64,000 bases of DNA from Typha latifolia (GCA_019914945.1 CM034105.1:2790001-2854000); one strand, 5' to 3'. Shown: positions 1 through 13,288, counted from the stretch's first letter. The notes: generated by a model not told the origin, from the sequence alone. Translations and numbers: made by a program.

Positions 1-137
1 CATATTCATAATTCCACAGGTATGAGCTACATTATCAGATGATTACTTTTGGAAAGGTATACCAGTTAGCTTATTGATATTTACTTATAAATAACTTTAA
101 ATTATAAGTTGAAATGAGCTTTTCAAACATCATGCAG

Positions 138-3100
138 GTATTCTGTACGAAAAGTAAGCCAAATTGTAATGCGTGCCCAATGAGAGGCGAATGCAAGCAT
201 TTTGCAAGTGCATTTGCGAGGTATGTTCCTAAAATTCTTAGAGATATTCTCTAGATAGGATTGTCATCAGTTTTAACATAGCTGAGATTAAGATGCATGT
301 TTACTATCTCATGCAAGGTATTGCATGAATGTATGGCATTAAATGCCTCAAGGAATAATGTAAATGTTAATAAAGTTGAAGGTCTAAACTTAGGCTAAAG
401 CTGTTAAATCACACTTCAGTTTCATATGAGATTTATTCCTAAGATGCAAAAGCATATCTGGAGAGGTTAAGGAGAAAGCAATCCTTTGTTGCCATAATGG
501 ACCAAAAATACAGCTGGACATGTAAAGGAAGACTTAAAGAATTAAACTAACTAAATTCTGCATAAAAATATTTATTTTGACTAATAGGATACTATTGCAA
601 GGATCAATTATATAGCCAACTCTCATAATACTGCTACTTAATCATATCTAAGTCATCCTCAAGTTTAAAAATGAGTTGGCATTTAGCAACATAAACAAAA
701 TATGGAATGAATTTGGTATGTGATATGAAGAGAAGATACTAACCTTTCTATCTCAATGCAGTGCGAGACTTGCGCTTCCAGGACCAGAGGAGAAAACCTT
801 AGTGAGCTCAAGAAATCCAATTCGCTCCCAAAATTATAATGTTCCTGTTTTCAATTTGATGCCCCTACCTCAAGTTGAGGGGAGCATTTATCCGACAGGT
901 GCTTACGTTAACAATTCTGAACCAATTATTGAAGAGCCAAGAAGCCCAGAAGTTGAGTGTACAGAAACTTTAGAAAGTGAGATAGAAGACACTTTTGATG
1001 AAGATCCTGATGCAATTCCTGTAATAAAGCTTAACTTGGAAGAGTTTGCACAAAACATAGAGAACTGCATTAAAGAAAATAATAAAGAACTTCAAGCTGA
1101 GGATATTGTGAGGAGTTTGGTTGTTATCACCTCAGAAGCTGCTTCCATCCCCATGCCGAAGCTAAAGAATGTCAGCCGTCTTCGGACAGAGCATCAAGTG
1201 TATGTAAATAGAACTTTCTTCACAATATAAATCTTTTACTTTTGGGTTGGGGGCACAAGCATAGAAGCAAACATTATTGTCAGTTTTGTTGTTAGATAAG
1301 TTTGTCAAATTTATAGGGTTTTGTGTACTGTCCCATATATGGGAATCTAAGCTAACTAATGTTGGTGCAGATACGAGCTTCCAGATTCCCACCTTCTCTT
1401 AAAAATGGTGAGCTGACTAGCCTACAACTTTCCTCTAACCCATGTGGTAACTTAATTCCTAATGGACTGAATAATTTACAGCTGGATCTGGATGAAAGAG
1501 AACCTGATGATCCATGCCCTTACCTCCTAACAATATGGATGCCAGGCAAGCAAATGTTGTGATGCAATATAATAGGTTATATGTGTGCATTGCATGTGAC
1601 TTTTGGCAAATGCACAGGTGAAACAGCACAATCAACTGAACCACCAGAAACATGTTGCAATTCTCAAGACACTGGTGAATTGTGTGACAATGAGACATGT
1701 TATGCTTGCTGTTCTGTGAGAGAAAGTCAAGATCAAAAAGTCAGAGGAACAATTCTGGTAAGGCATTGCTTTTAGCACTGGTGAATAGTTCTTTTCGCGC
1801 ATAAACCTTAGCAGTTTGAAGTTACAATTAAAGGAAACATTAGTAAAGACTCAGGATTCTATTTGACTAGGCAGTGTTTTTGAGCATGTCAAAGTACAGT
1901 AATAAGAATGCTAATAGCTTAAAAGCTTTTTAAGTCTCCCATTTTATGCAACCTCCAGAGAGCAAGGTTCTTCAAGCTAGATGAACTGATGTAAGCTCAG
2001 TTGTTAACTAAGCAATGGAAGTGATGAATATATATTGGTAGAGTGAAGTTGTAGAGATGGCAAAAGAGGAAGTCACCATTATATAATTTATATCTAGATT
2101 TGCAAAAGGAAATGATAGAATAGATGCTAGAGTGAAGTTGCAGAGATAGCAAGAGAGGATCTCAGCATTATATAATTTATATCTAGATTTGCAAAAGAAA
2201 AGGATAGAACATAGAATAAGGTTTGATGGGAAAAGACAAGATAGGAAAAGAAAACATTATCGAACAACAAAATTATATTGTCAGTCATTAGAGTCAATGT
2301 GAGTTACCTCCTTTGGGCTACTAAGTATTGACTGTAGTTATCAAAACCAGATTAGACCTTTACTCGATTAAAAGTTGCATTACTGGGTTGACGGTTCAAT
2401 CAGTAGGTCACTCAGTCGTAGTACTAGTTTATTTAGTAAGAATTAAAAAAAACTATAAAAACTAAAAAGCAGTACAATTGTATTTCTTCTATATAGCCAT
2501 TTCAAAATTAGGTATTATTTATCCATTTTTTAATGATATTTAGGTTTAAGTATATCAAATCATGACATACAAAATCATATTTTAATTTTTTTCTACAAAT
2601 ATGATTACTTTAAATTTAGGACTAAATTATCCTTAGAATAAATTATAAAGATATTGAACATTAAGGACAACTACATAATTTTAAAAAAAAATGAGCAACC
2701 CAATCAGCTTGTAGAAACTCATCCAAGTTGCACGATTCTCCAGTTGAATCGTTAGGTTGGCCAATTTTTACCCGGTCAATTACATTTTCGGTTCTATAAC
2801 AAAATTGAACCAGCTTGATGGTCGATTTATCGGTTTACTGATCCAACCATCTATTTCCGTCCAGTTTTGAACTTTTGATAACTATGCTATTGACATTTAT
2901 AGATTATATTCCTGCAGCCAACTATTTCCCTTTCTAGTTGACTTCAACTAGGAAATTTGGACTTTGGAGAGGGAAAAAGATCCTCACAAGCAATCTGATG
3001 TCTACTACTGTACATACTATAATACCATGAACAGTATGTTCCCATTCTCCTTTAATCATTTATTTTCATGGGTTAGATGTACTAAAATTTGAGTAAATCA

Positions 3101-5532
3101 AGTCAAATCAGTCTATAGAATCACTCCTACAGGCCGAAAACAATTGGACAGCAGTTACTTTCATTAATTGTTGATTTGTTTCAACCAGAAGCACTACTTT
3201 CTCATTCATTCTACTCTTTACAAAATGGATTCAATTAAGAAGATGAATTCATCTGCTTGCTGATACTTAATACCTAAATATGAGCAGATACCATGTCGAA
3301 CAGCAACAAGGGGAAGCTTTCCACTCAATGGCACTTACTTTCAAGTTAATGAGGTAAGTTCAGTTTTGTCTGTCAAAGTTTATTTTATCAAATAATTGAC
3401 AACGACGACTAAATTGAACAGATGATTACACAATATTTTAGTTTTAGTTGTCTGTCACATTTGGGTATCATGCAGGTGTTTGCAGATCATTATTCTAGCC
3501 ACAACCCCATTGATGTTCCTAGGAATTGGATATGGAACTTGCAAAGGCGAACAGTTTACTTTGGGACCTCCATACCAACAATATTTAGAGGTAAGTTGTC
3601 ACACAAAATATTCAAGAATCATAAAAGATTACTGATGGAGAGGACACTGACTATGGTATTTTACTTGATCAGGTCTAACAACTGAAAGCATACAGTACTG
3701 CTTCTGGAAAGGTATGAAATCACAAATATCTAATTTTGTTTATAATGCTTATCTCATAATCAAATTTTCTAGATGCTCATAAAAAAATCCAGGAAAGAAA
3801 ACAAGCAAGCGCCTAGAATAGGAGCACAAGCTATCAAGCTTTTCTACAAAAGAAAACATACAAGACAATAAAGTAGGATTATGACTTGCAATTGACTCAT
3901 ATAATATAGCTAGATAATAAAACTATACAATTTTGTGTTAGTCTTATTGCTTATAAATAACTTAACAAAAAGAGCATCTATCAAGTAAATCTCTTACATA
4001 TGTCATATCAAAATATTGTATCGCAAACTAGATAATCACTTGTGGGGTTTTACCCATTTTATGCAATTCCTCTGGTAGCATTGTTTTTTGTGCTTGCCAT
4101 CTGATCATCAGTAGTCTCTGGCCCTTCTGTTGAGCATTATGCAATTAGATAGCATGTCTTTAAAGTTCAAATAGATAACATAAACACCAGCATTACATGA
4201 AAAAGTTCAGAAGAACTGCTTTTTACTGTACAAAATCACAAGAATTATCATTGTGAATCTAAGCAAAAGATCTATCTATATCTTGATTGAAAAAGATAGA
4301 GATAGCTGCAATCTCAGATGAAGATTCTCCAAGAAATGATAGCCTATTAATTAACATGTTTTTAAATTGAAGCTTGAAAAAATAACACATCTAATACATA
4401 GAGATCTACTACTTTAAGGAACTAGAGCATTAGCCTTGTTGAATGGGGTAGGCATAATGAATAAAGATAAAAAGAAACAAGAAAACATAAAAAGTGAGTT
4501 GGAAAAAGAAGCAACATATACTAGAAATCTATAGTCAATGTGAACTGTAAAGAAGTAGAACAATATGATAGGCAAACAATGTACTCATGCTTGGAACAGT
4601 TCTGCAAAAAGATCACAATTTTTTTTTTTTGATGCCATTGGGTTCTTAGTTCTTAGGCCTATAGCTTGTTTGGCCTTGATCCAAAGAGATACATCCCCAT
4701 AATGATTAATGAGTACAACTTAAAAATTATGACGAGATCTATCTGCATAGGTGAAGACTTGGTGCATGGCTAGTGCCACTTTTGGATTGGCTATTGATGT
4801 CTCTTTCGGACTTAGTAAGGTTTACTGTTTGTTTCATTGTGTATTTTCCTTCTTTCTTGTATTTTCAGAATATTTTTAGGCTATTTCCTATCCTGGGCCA
4901 GGCCTATTCTTCTTACTCTTATTTTGTTAAACCTTAAGAGTTTATTGGGACTGCTACAAATAGTGTTAAGGCCTTGTAACTGGGATGTCTTTTGGGTGGA
5001 TAAAGATTATTTGGATTCATTCTTCCTCCTACAGTTTCATACCATGCCTCGTATAGAAGTTAGAAGTTAGAACTCCTCTATTCCTTGTTCTGTTTTCTTT
5101 AGTTCGCCTCTGCTTCCTCGATCAACTTATTAAGTTTGAAATCTGAATTTCATATCAGATTCTGGATTTCATTCCAGATGAGATACTTCAGAACTGCCCA
5201 AATTTCAGATCTGATCAGATTTAATATTTGATTATAAGATCAAATTTCTGATCAAAATCTTCAAAAATACCACTCTAAATAGAAATATCAGATCACCAAA
5301 TTTTCAGAACAAATTTGCAAGGGTAATTTGTTTTCAGTAAAAGTGGAATGAGTCGGTAATATTATTCTTTATCAATTGTGAAATTCTTTTATCGTCCCCA
5401 GGATTTGTCTGCGTGAGAGGGTTTGACCGGTCGATGAGGGCACCAAGGCCTCTGTGTCCAAGATTGCACCTTGCAGCAAGCAAAATGCAGAAAGGCAAGA
5501 AGACACCAACAAAAGAAGAGACTAGATCATGA
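138..5532 (+). CDS. DEMETER/ROS1-like 5-methylcytosine DNA glycosylase, C-terminal part (partial)
   Basis: Only the 3' part of the gene lies in the window. Exons read as 138-220, 762-1199, 1371-1407, 1482-1545, 1618-1757, 3288-3353, 3476-3590, 3673-3711 and 5402-5532, with the stop at 5530-5532; phases join throughout. The first exon carries the iron-sulphur motif of this family, Cys-X6-Cys-X2-Cys-X5-Cys (CNACPMRGEC), which follows the helix-hairpin-helix glycosylase domain that must lie upstream. Next come SARLALPGPEEK, the permuted CXXC-like stretch (LCDNETCYAC) and the RRM-fold tail (DVPRNWIWNL, RRTVYFGTSIPTIF, CFWKGFVCVRGFD). Enzymes of this family excise 5-methylcytosine in the nucleus and start active DNA demethylation. 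The intron after 1545 appears to use a GC donor. The introns 1758-3287 and 3712-5401 are long; the first holds a hAT-like element. Whether it is the DME, ROS1 or DML3 orthologue cannot be decided from this part. Confidence 0.93.
2039..2212. repeat. 89-bp imperfect tandem duplication in glycosylase intron
   Basis: Two copies start at about 2039 and 2128 and share the core TTATATAATTTATATCTAG followed by ATTTGCAAAAG, with a few substitutions. Both lie within the intron 1758-3287 and have no coding capacity. Confidence 0.8.
2333..2886. mobile_element. hAT-like non-autonomous element (MITE) in glycosylase intron
   Basis: About 554 bp bounded by inverted ends: left TGTAGTTATCAAAAC, right TTTTGATAACTATG. 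The flanking octamers GTATTGAC (2325-2332) and CTATTGAC (2887-2894) differ at one position and look like an 8-bp target-site duplication, as made by hAT transposases. The interior has no open reading frame of note and is rich in short inverted phrases such as ggttgacggttcaatc. It lies in the sense intron between exons ending at 1757 and starting at 3288. The family name is inferred from the ends only. Confidence 0.75.
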
Positions 5533-7466
5533 AGAAGAGGTTGAGGGAAACTAGCAGCAACAGGAAGTGAATTTGTTGTCCAATAAACCACTGGCCGACA
5601 ATTTTTGTATATTATGGCTTCTCAGGCATCGAGAAGCCAACCAGTTGCATAAATTTGTAGCTGGCTTTGGATGGTGGTAACCAATTTGCAGCATGTAAGT
5701 TATTTTTATTTCATGCTCTGTGTAACAGTAGAAAGAACCATCTTCAAGGAAATGAAGACATGTTGCCATTGTAAAAGAAGCTAATGTACAGTCATGATGC
5801 AAGAGAACTAAGTGAGGTGAGAACCATGATGAAGATGATCACTTGCTACTATTATTTGTATACTATTAATGCTATATTTTTAATGTTATCAGTACATATA
5901 AAAATTATTTTAATAATAAGTTAATTTATAAAAAATATTTATGTCAATTAAATACTATATTATTAAGAATTTTATAATACATATACAATTAACATAATAT
6001 TTGTTAATAATACTTTTTACATTTTGCTTATTTCTATCGATATTGATAAGATGGAGAAAGAAAAGTAATAGAATTGTGATAAAGATATTTAAGAGAGATG
6101 AGAGATGAGTGATAAATAATATAAATAGTATTTATATTCTACAATATGGCTATCTAAATATTTAACTGACCTGGAGCTTAAGTATAACTATAGAACTGTA
6201 GCAAATGAGTACTTTTTATTACTAATAGTAAATTGGTCAAAAACTCCCAAACACTATCTCGGCGTTCTTTGAAACAAAATCAAAAAGTGAGATGAAAGAC
6301 AAAATAATGCGCTTTGGGGGAGGACAACATACTCTTTGTGCTCGGGCGACGACGGAATTGCCTCATGCCATGGCCGGCGTCGTGTAGAAGGGATTTTGTA
6401 GTTCTAGGGCAAGAAAGAGGGCCCGAGGAAGGCGAATAGGCGATCGGATATATGAGGGAAGGGAAGAATGCTTTTCAGCCGATCGATCTATCGAGATTTC
6501 GTCTTTCCCGCCAAAACCACCGCTTTACTTACTGTATCTACTACACTATTCAAGAGAAAGAATAAGTTAAAAAGATGTTTTTATAAAAGCCTGGACGCAG
6601 TGGGCCAGGCAGAGGGAGTTATGGCCCATCACTCCTCTATAAAACTAGCCTACTTACTGGCTACCAAGTACTAACCATAAGAAATAAAAATAATAAAAAA
6701 AAAATCGAATTCCATCTCTTGACCAAATTAATAAAAAGAAAATCCATTTCAATTCCTAACAAAACGAACTATGATGATGCTGTTCAAACAAAAGTAATTG
6801 CCAAATCCACAAGACTTCACAACTCTTCCGCGTTTTACGCGATTTCGACATAATTTTCTGGGACCACTCTCATTACCTCCACCATCCCTCATCTATTACA
6901 AAGGAAAATGTTTCTATTATGCGCTGACATTTAACTTTTATATTTCTCCATATGTGTTTATTACTTAAAAAAGATGAACAAATTCACAAAGAAAAGAATC
7001 CTTGGCATTAACACCGTTATTGGGTGGGGAGGTTGTGAGGAGGTATATGATATCTGGCATTTAGTGCATTTACCTCCCATACCAAAGGGTTAATGGTCGA
7101 CAGCGTTAAAGGCATTTAGGTCGTTGATTCCGTTGTGATCGCCCTTTTTAAAGTCCCATACGTGACATGCGTCATCGATTTGAACCCCTTTAAACCCGGC
7201 TTCCGACCGTGACCTTAGCCCCTAAAAAAAAAAAAGGTTTTTTTTAAAAAAAAAAAAGAAAACGAAAAGAAAATAAAAAGAAACCGAACCCTCACTCTCT
7301 CTATCCAACTTATACTTGTCGCTTTCTTCCCCCCTATTCTCCATCTCCCCTTCCTCGTTGCTACTACCACAACCCACCACTTCCCTCTTCCTCCTACTAT
7401 ACTACTCCTCCTCCGCCCTTCCACCAAAAACCCTAACCCTCGACTTGCCATAGAGAGATCCCGGCA
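5533..7466. other. Intergenic: 3' flank of glycosylase gene, 5' region of NAT12-like gene
   Basis: No gene was recognised here. The stretch 5840-6170 is very AT-rich. A short GC-richer patch at about 6300-6480 (it includes atggccggcgtcg) has no sustained frame. From about 7215 to 7466 the sequence goes from A-rich runs to a pyrimidine-rich leader (ccctcactctctctatcc, cttcctcctactatac) that ends at the NAT12-like start codon and probably belongs to its 5' UTR or core promoter. Confidence 0.6.
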
Positions 7467-10400
7467 ATGGCGAGCAACGACCAACCGCCGCGGCGAGCTC
7501 GACCCGGGCCGTGGCCGCCGGGGCCAGAGCAGGCGCCACCGGCCCCGCTTTCTTGGGCGAAGCGGACCGGATTCAAGTCCCGCGTCTCCGGAGAGTCCAA
7601 TGCGAGCAATTCCGGCCAGATTGCGCTCCCCAGGCCGGTGGATCCCCAGCCTACCGTGGATCTGGAGTCGGGTCGGGGAAATACCGCGCTTCCTCCGCCT
7701 CCCGCTGTCGCGAATGGCGAGAATGGGTCGGCGAATGCGAGGCGGAGGACGGATTCGGACGGAGCCCCCAAGTCCGCGGTGGCCGCGTCGAGGCCGAATG
7801 GGCAAGCCCCGGCGGATCCCCCGCCGGCTCCGGCGCATCAGCCGGCGGCGTTGCCACAGTTGCCGGAGGACGACGAAGGATTAGCGCAAAGGCAGGCGCA
7901 TATAAAGTACGAGCTCAGAGATACTCCTGGCCTAGGTGAGAGCTCAGTCCTTGTAAAAGAAAGTAACTTTTTTTTTAATGTTTTCGATGTTCTGGTAATT
8001 TTGTTTATTATTTGCAGTTCCCATCATGATCTATGGATTCCAGCATTACATTTCTATGTTGGGGTCGTTGATTCTTATCCCACTGGTGATAGTTCCGGCG
8101 ATGGGCGGCACTTACGTGAGTAGTGTCTTTACATTCTTATTGCTCCTACAGTGAGGTGATTTTCTGAATGAAAGAAGAATAATCTTGCAGGATGACACAG
8201 CGGCAGTGGTGTCAACTGTACTCTTTGTGTCGGGTGTTACCACATTGTTGCATACGTTCTTTGGAACCAGGTTGCCGCTTGTGCAAGGCCCATCGTTTGT
8301 GTATCTCGCTCCGGCATTGGCGATAATTAACTCACCGGAGTTCCTGGGTCTAAATGGGAATGTATGTGCTTTTGCGCCTCTTTAACCTCAATCTTTCATT
8401 ATTATGATGCGAACTGTAAAGATGTATACTGTCTTGTTCTTCCCGTGGGAACATCTATTTGAGCTCAGCAAGCGAATATTTTGTTGCAGAACTTTAAGCA
8501 CATAATGAAGGAGCTACAGGGAGCTTTGATTATATCTTCTGCCTTTCAAGCACTAGTTGGATACACTGGGCTTATGTCATTGCTTCTAAGGTGTGCTTAT
8601 CTTAGCGTTACACGAATTTCGTCTTTTGTGCTTTCTTGTTTCTTCTACATCAGAGGTACATTTGAACTTGAATATCCTGATAAGCCTTCCATGACTTCTG
8701 TTTCCTACCTGCTATATTTGGGATTTGTACAAGTTGAAGATCTCAGCTCCCAACTCTTTAGTCAACCTGCAAGTCTCTTTTCATCTCTAGTTGTTCAGTA
8801 TCTTTTCTAATGGTTCTTTGGCACCTGTTAAACATTGATAAGTGATGAATACCTTATGGGAATCGACATAATATACAAAAATATGTGATGCAATCTGCAT
8901 AAAATGTGCACATTTAGCATAACACTACTTTATATGCTTCTAGATGTACACAATAAACAATTTACCCACCATGCTATTACTCTTGAGGATCAGTAGCGAA
9001 TTGACACTTATATTCATGCTTCCATTTCTCTGAATGCTCATTTCCTTATCTGGAATTATTTCTCACATGCTATAATTTTTGTTACTCTAGTTATCTCTCA
9101 AGATCAACAATTGCTTCAATTCATGTAGTTTATGTTAAAAGAAGTCCCTTCCTATGTCTAGAAGTTACCCTACGAAGATATTCCAATGTCAGAAGCTACT
9201 TTCACTAGATCAAAGCTCACCTGCTGTATGGGAGATCAGATAAGGACTTTAATCTAAAAGCTCAAGAGTTTCCTCGAATTATTACGGCAGTTATATTCTG
9301 CTGGTGTAGCCAGTTTTTATGCAGTAGCATGTTAAAAGCATTAAGCCTGTGGCAGGTTTGGAATGAATTTTACATTGGAACTTGTTTACCATACAAGTGA
9401 ACATTGACTCAACCTAGTTTAGAGATCCTGTCCTTGTCGACCAACAGGTATGAGTTATGACATAAGGTACTGTCATGGGCATAGATCCTTGCTTATCTCT
9501 TAATATCCCACGTACTAATATAAGAGAAGTTGGGTAATTTAAGAGTAATTGCTGAACTGCCATTTTACATTCTCCTAAGCCCTGTCCTACAATGAGATGT
9601 GCACATCTGACTCATCCTCATCTTCTTATTGCAGGCTAATAAATCCGGTTGTTGTGTCTCCGACAGTTGCAGCTATTGGACTGTCCTTCTTCAGTTATGG
9701 TTTCACTCAAGTAGGAGCCTGTTTGGAGATCGGTATTTTGCAGATACTTTTGGTCATCATCTTTTCACTTGTGAGTATTCTGTAAACAGTAAACTAGAAA
9801 GTGCTTATAACCTGTGCACATGCTTATAATCGAATATTATGTAACATTATTCTCAAAACATGCTGCTGCAGCTAATTTTATTCAATGACTAAATTACGTA
9901 CTTTTACATTCTTATGCAGTATCTTCGGAAAATAAAGCTATTTGGTTATCGAGTATTCTTAATCTATGCGGTAACCTCATAACTTAAGCTCCTCATCGTG
10001 TAGCTTCTTTTACAATCCACATTTCCCTTTTCACTACTCCATGCATATCATTAAGGATAAATCCTATAATGACCGTAGAATACTTTCATCATGAAGTACT
10101 GTTGTTCAATGTGGTTGACAGGTTCCTCTTTCTTTGGGAATTACATGGGCAATTGCTTTCCTTCTTACGGAGTCTGGACTTTATAGCTATAAAGGTTGTG
10201 ACATGAATGTCCCTGCCTCGAACAGTGTTTCAGCTTACTGCAGGAAGCATGTACGAAGGATGAAGCATTGCCGTGTTGACACCTCTCATGCTTTGAGATC
10301 TTCTCCTTGGTTCCGGTTTCCATATCCATTACAATGGGGCACACCATTTTTTAATTGGAAAATGGCCCTTGTGATGTGTGTTGTATCAATAATTGCATCG

Positions 10401-13288
10401 GTTGATTCAGTAAGTTTCCCATTTTCTTTTAATATGTTCCTGTTTTTGTATATCTTGTTTATCTTGTCAATTTGTGGTACCAAACAGGAGTACTCATACT
10501 GGTTCTTCACTTGCTTTTCTTGTGCATTGAACATTCTTTTCTGAAGTCCACAACATGAAAAATTTGTGGTCCAACATTTGCTAAACTCTACTACGCATTT
10601 AATGCTGCAAAATATAGAGACAAAACAATGAATCTGCTGGTTGTTACACCACAATGTTGAAATGTATTGGCAATTAATTATTCTCTTGCTTTTCTTGTGC
10701 TAAACAGGAGTATTAATACTGGTTCTTCACTTGCTTTTCTTGTGTACTGAACATTCTTTGCTGAAGTCTACAAAATGAAAAATTTGTGGTCCAACATTTG
10801 CTAAACTCTACTATGCATTTAATGCTGCAAAATATAGAAATGAAACAATGAATCTGCTGGTTGTTACACCACAATTGTTGAAATGTATTGGCAATTAATT
10901 GTTCCACACTTACAAATAGGCCCTATTAGTTGGTTACTTTCCATTCGTAATGAATATTTCTAGAACATTCCTTTGAAGCTACTTCTATTTGAACATACAT
11001 TTATCCGCATACGCACATAATTTCTTCATGCCTATTGGAAGCTACCTCCAATTGATGATCTTGTGAGACATCTCGTGTGGTATGTTCTGACAATATCTGT
11101 GTGGTTTGCTACTTAAGGTTGGTTCGTACCATGCTTCATCCTTGTTTGTAGCATCAAGGCCACCGACAGCTGGAGTGGTCAGCAGGGGTATCGGTATGGA
11201 AGGTATTTCTAGTGTCTTGGCTGGTCTCTGGGGAACAGGAGTTGGATCAACTACGCTTACTGAAAATGTTCATACCATTGCTGTGACCAAAATGGGTAGC
11301 CGGAGAGCTGTTGAATTTGGTGCTGTTGTTCTGATACTTCTTTCTTTCGTTGGTAAGTAGGTAGCTTTCACAATCTTATTGATTGTACTTGCACAAGCAT
11401 ACTGAAATGTAGCGCAAAAGTGTGTGGCATCATAATACAGAACACTTGCTTGTAACATCTCTTGGCAGATTTTTTTTAATCAACCTTCCACTTGTCTGTT
11501 ATATGTGCAGGTAAAGTTGGAGGTTTCATTGCTTCAATACCTGATGTCATGGTTGCTGCACTCCTTTGCTTTATGTGGGCAATGCTTGCTGCTCTTGGCT
11601 TATCCAACCTTCGTTATAGTGTAACGGGAAGCTCTCGAAATAGTATAATCGTTGGGTTGGCATTGTTCTTCTCCTTGTCTGTACCTGCTTATTTTCAGCA
11701 ATATGGGCTCAACCCCAACGCAAACTCGTCAGTTCCTAGTTATTTCCAACCATATGTTGTTGCTTCTCATGGGCCCTTCCAAACAGGGTATAGTGGGGTA
11801 TGTCCTCAACTTGTTCGAATATTAGCTCTGGGTTAAACAGATTTTCTGCTTTCTAGTTTTGTTACTTCTCGAGCAAAAGATCTTGCATAACTTTTTTTGG
11901 AGAGCTATGCATACACACACAAATGCACAGGGCAGGTATGTGGGCTCGAACACAATCATGTATAATTGGTCCTTTCTGAACTTGAAATGCTTCACTTCTC
12001 AGTTGGTTATGTGCTTTTAATATGGATACCAAGAGCTTCATAGCTTGTTTTTGATATTAGCAAGCAGGAGCTTGATGGAAAGAGGCTCTGAAATGTTAGA
12101 ATCATCCTCTAGAATGGCCTGTTATTCCACATAGGAATGGGTGGTAATGGTTCCTTGCAGTACAATCGATGCTTGTGACATAGCCCTGCGGGTAAAAAGT
12201 CGACTTATTTTGTTCCATCTCATTCTACCCTATTTGATCGATTTAGATTTCTCATAAAACTAAACCCATTGTTTTTCTTTGGTTAACCTAAAGTTAATTC
12301 CTCAATTCCAAACCATTATGTTTCATTCAGTAATTGGTTTGATCTTTTTTCCCACCTTCAACAGGCTGAAGCAGATGTTTGCCCTATTTAGGATTTAGGT
12401 AAAATATCTGGAAGATAAGTTTTTCTCTATATGTATAATATTTGTGAATAGATGACGTGTGGTCCTTTTCAATAAAACTATAAATGTTTTATTTTCGTGA
12501 ATGTGCTGAAGCATCTTTCAAAGGACGTAATCAGACATTAAATCTGAAATCCAGGTGGAGATATCTACCTATCATAATTTAGATAGGACAAGGTAAGGTT
12601 CCTTGCAAATGCCACGTCCTATTTGCCATTTATCTACCTGTCATGTTCCTCTTGCATGACAGGAGAATTTTACTGTTCCTTTGAGTCAAAGCTGAACCCG
12701 TGAAAGGCAACAGAAGGAGCCTAACCCGGGGACTCCTAGGCTTCTCTGAATCGTGAAATCCATGCTTTAGCATGGATTGTCATGCTTATAAGTTTCAACA
12801 TATCCTACTGAAGCTGTCCTTGGTTCATATTTTGCATACAATATCACTTGTTCTATTGGCAATATCATGCAGTATTTTCTCTTGATCTTTTGTAGCATAC
12901 AGATTGTTCTAGAGCAGATGTTAGAAAGTGTGTGCATCTCATTGTTAGACTGAACATGTGGTTACTGAAACCTGCAACTATGCTGGCAACATAAATTGAG
13001 TATATTGATTCACAAAATGAAGCCTTCTGCAATCTAATAGTTTTAAGCATGTAAATATTTTTTCAGGTCAACTATGTCCTCAACACATTGCTGTCGTTCA
13101 ACATGGTCATTGCATTTCTTGTTGCTGTCATCCTTGATAATACAGTTCCTGGTAGTCATCAAGAACGTGGCGTATATCTTTGGTCAGAACCAGAGGCAGC
13201 AAGAAGAGAACCATCTGTCTCGAGAGACTATGAGCTGCCCTTCAAAGTTGGGCGTGTGTTCAGATGGGTGAAATGGGTTGGCCTATAA
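7467..13288 (+). CDS. NAT12: NAT12-type nucleobase-ascorbate transporter-like protein (685 aa)
   Basis: Ten exons: 7467-7935, 8018-8115, 8191-8361, 8490-8590, 9635-9770, 9920-9970, 10122-10409, 11118-11352, 11511-11797, 13067-13288. They total 2058 nt, giving 685 residues, the usual length for the NAT11/NAT12 branch. The N-terminal ~155 residues are a Pro/Ala-rich, hydrophilic cytosolic extension (MASNDQPPRRARPGPWPPGP), and the membrane core follows. Family marks are FQHYISMLGS in the first helix, LVQGPSFVYLAPALAI, FRFPYPLQWG and ENVHTIAVTKMGSRR, the counterpart of the NAT signature with His where many members have Gly. The C-terminus reads FKVGRVFRWVKWVGL. The family transports xanthine, uracil and related bases with cations across the plasma membrane in other branches; the substrate of this branch is not settled. 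The start codon opens a GC-rich exon after a pyrimidine-rich leader. Confidence 0.95.
10481..10900. repeat. Direct duplication of ~200 bp inside NAT12-like intron 7
   Basis: The block 10481-10680 (from AAACAGGAGTACTCATACTGG) recurs at 10701-10900 (AAACAGGAGTATTAATACTGG) with few changes. The copies are separated by 20 bp that themselves resemble part of the unit (cttgcttttcttgtgc). Both contain tttgtggtccaacatttgct. The duplication lies wholly within the intron 10410-11117 and should be spliced out. Confidence 0.88.
12757..12778. repeat. Short perfect hairpin in NAT12-like intron 9
   Basis: AATCCATGCT, a 2-nt spacer, then AGCATGGATT form a 10-bp perfect inverted repeat. It sits in the 1.27-kb intron 11798-13066, where nothing else was recognised. 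It may be chance or a relic of a transposon end. Confidence 0.4.

Noticed and set aside
4620..5100. Possible solo LTR of a copia-type element in the glycosylase intron
   Set aside because: The stretch has a T-run before TGATGCC and a ctacagtttca phrase, but no matching terminal repeats, target duplication or primer-binding site could be confirmed.
7215..7884. Several overlapping open frames on both strands over the NAT12-like first exon
   Set aside because: They are Arg/Pro/Gly-rich shadows of the GC-rich exon 7467-7935 and its leader; only the frame starting at 7467 continues into family-typical exons.
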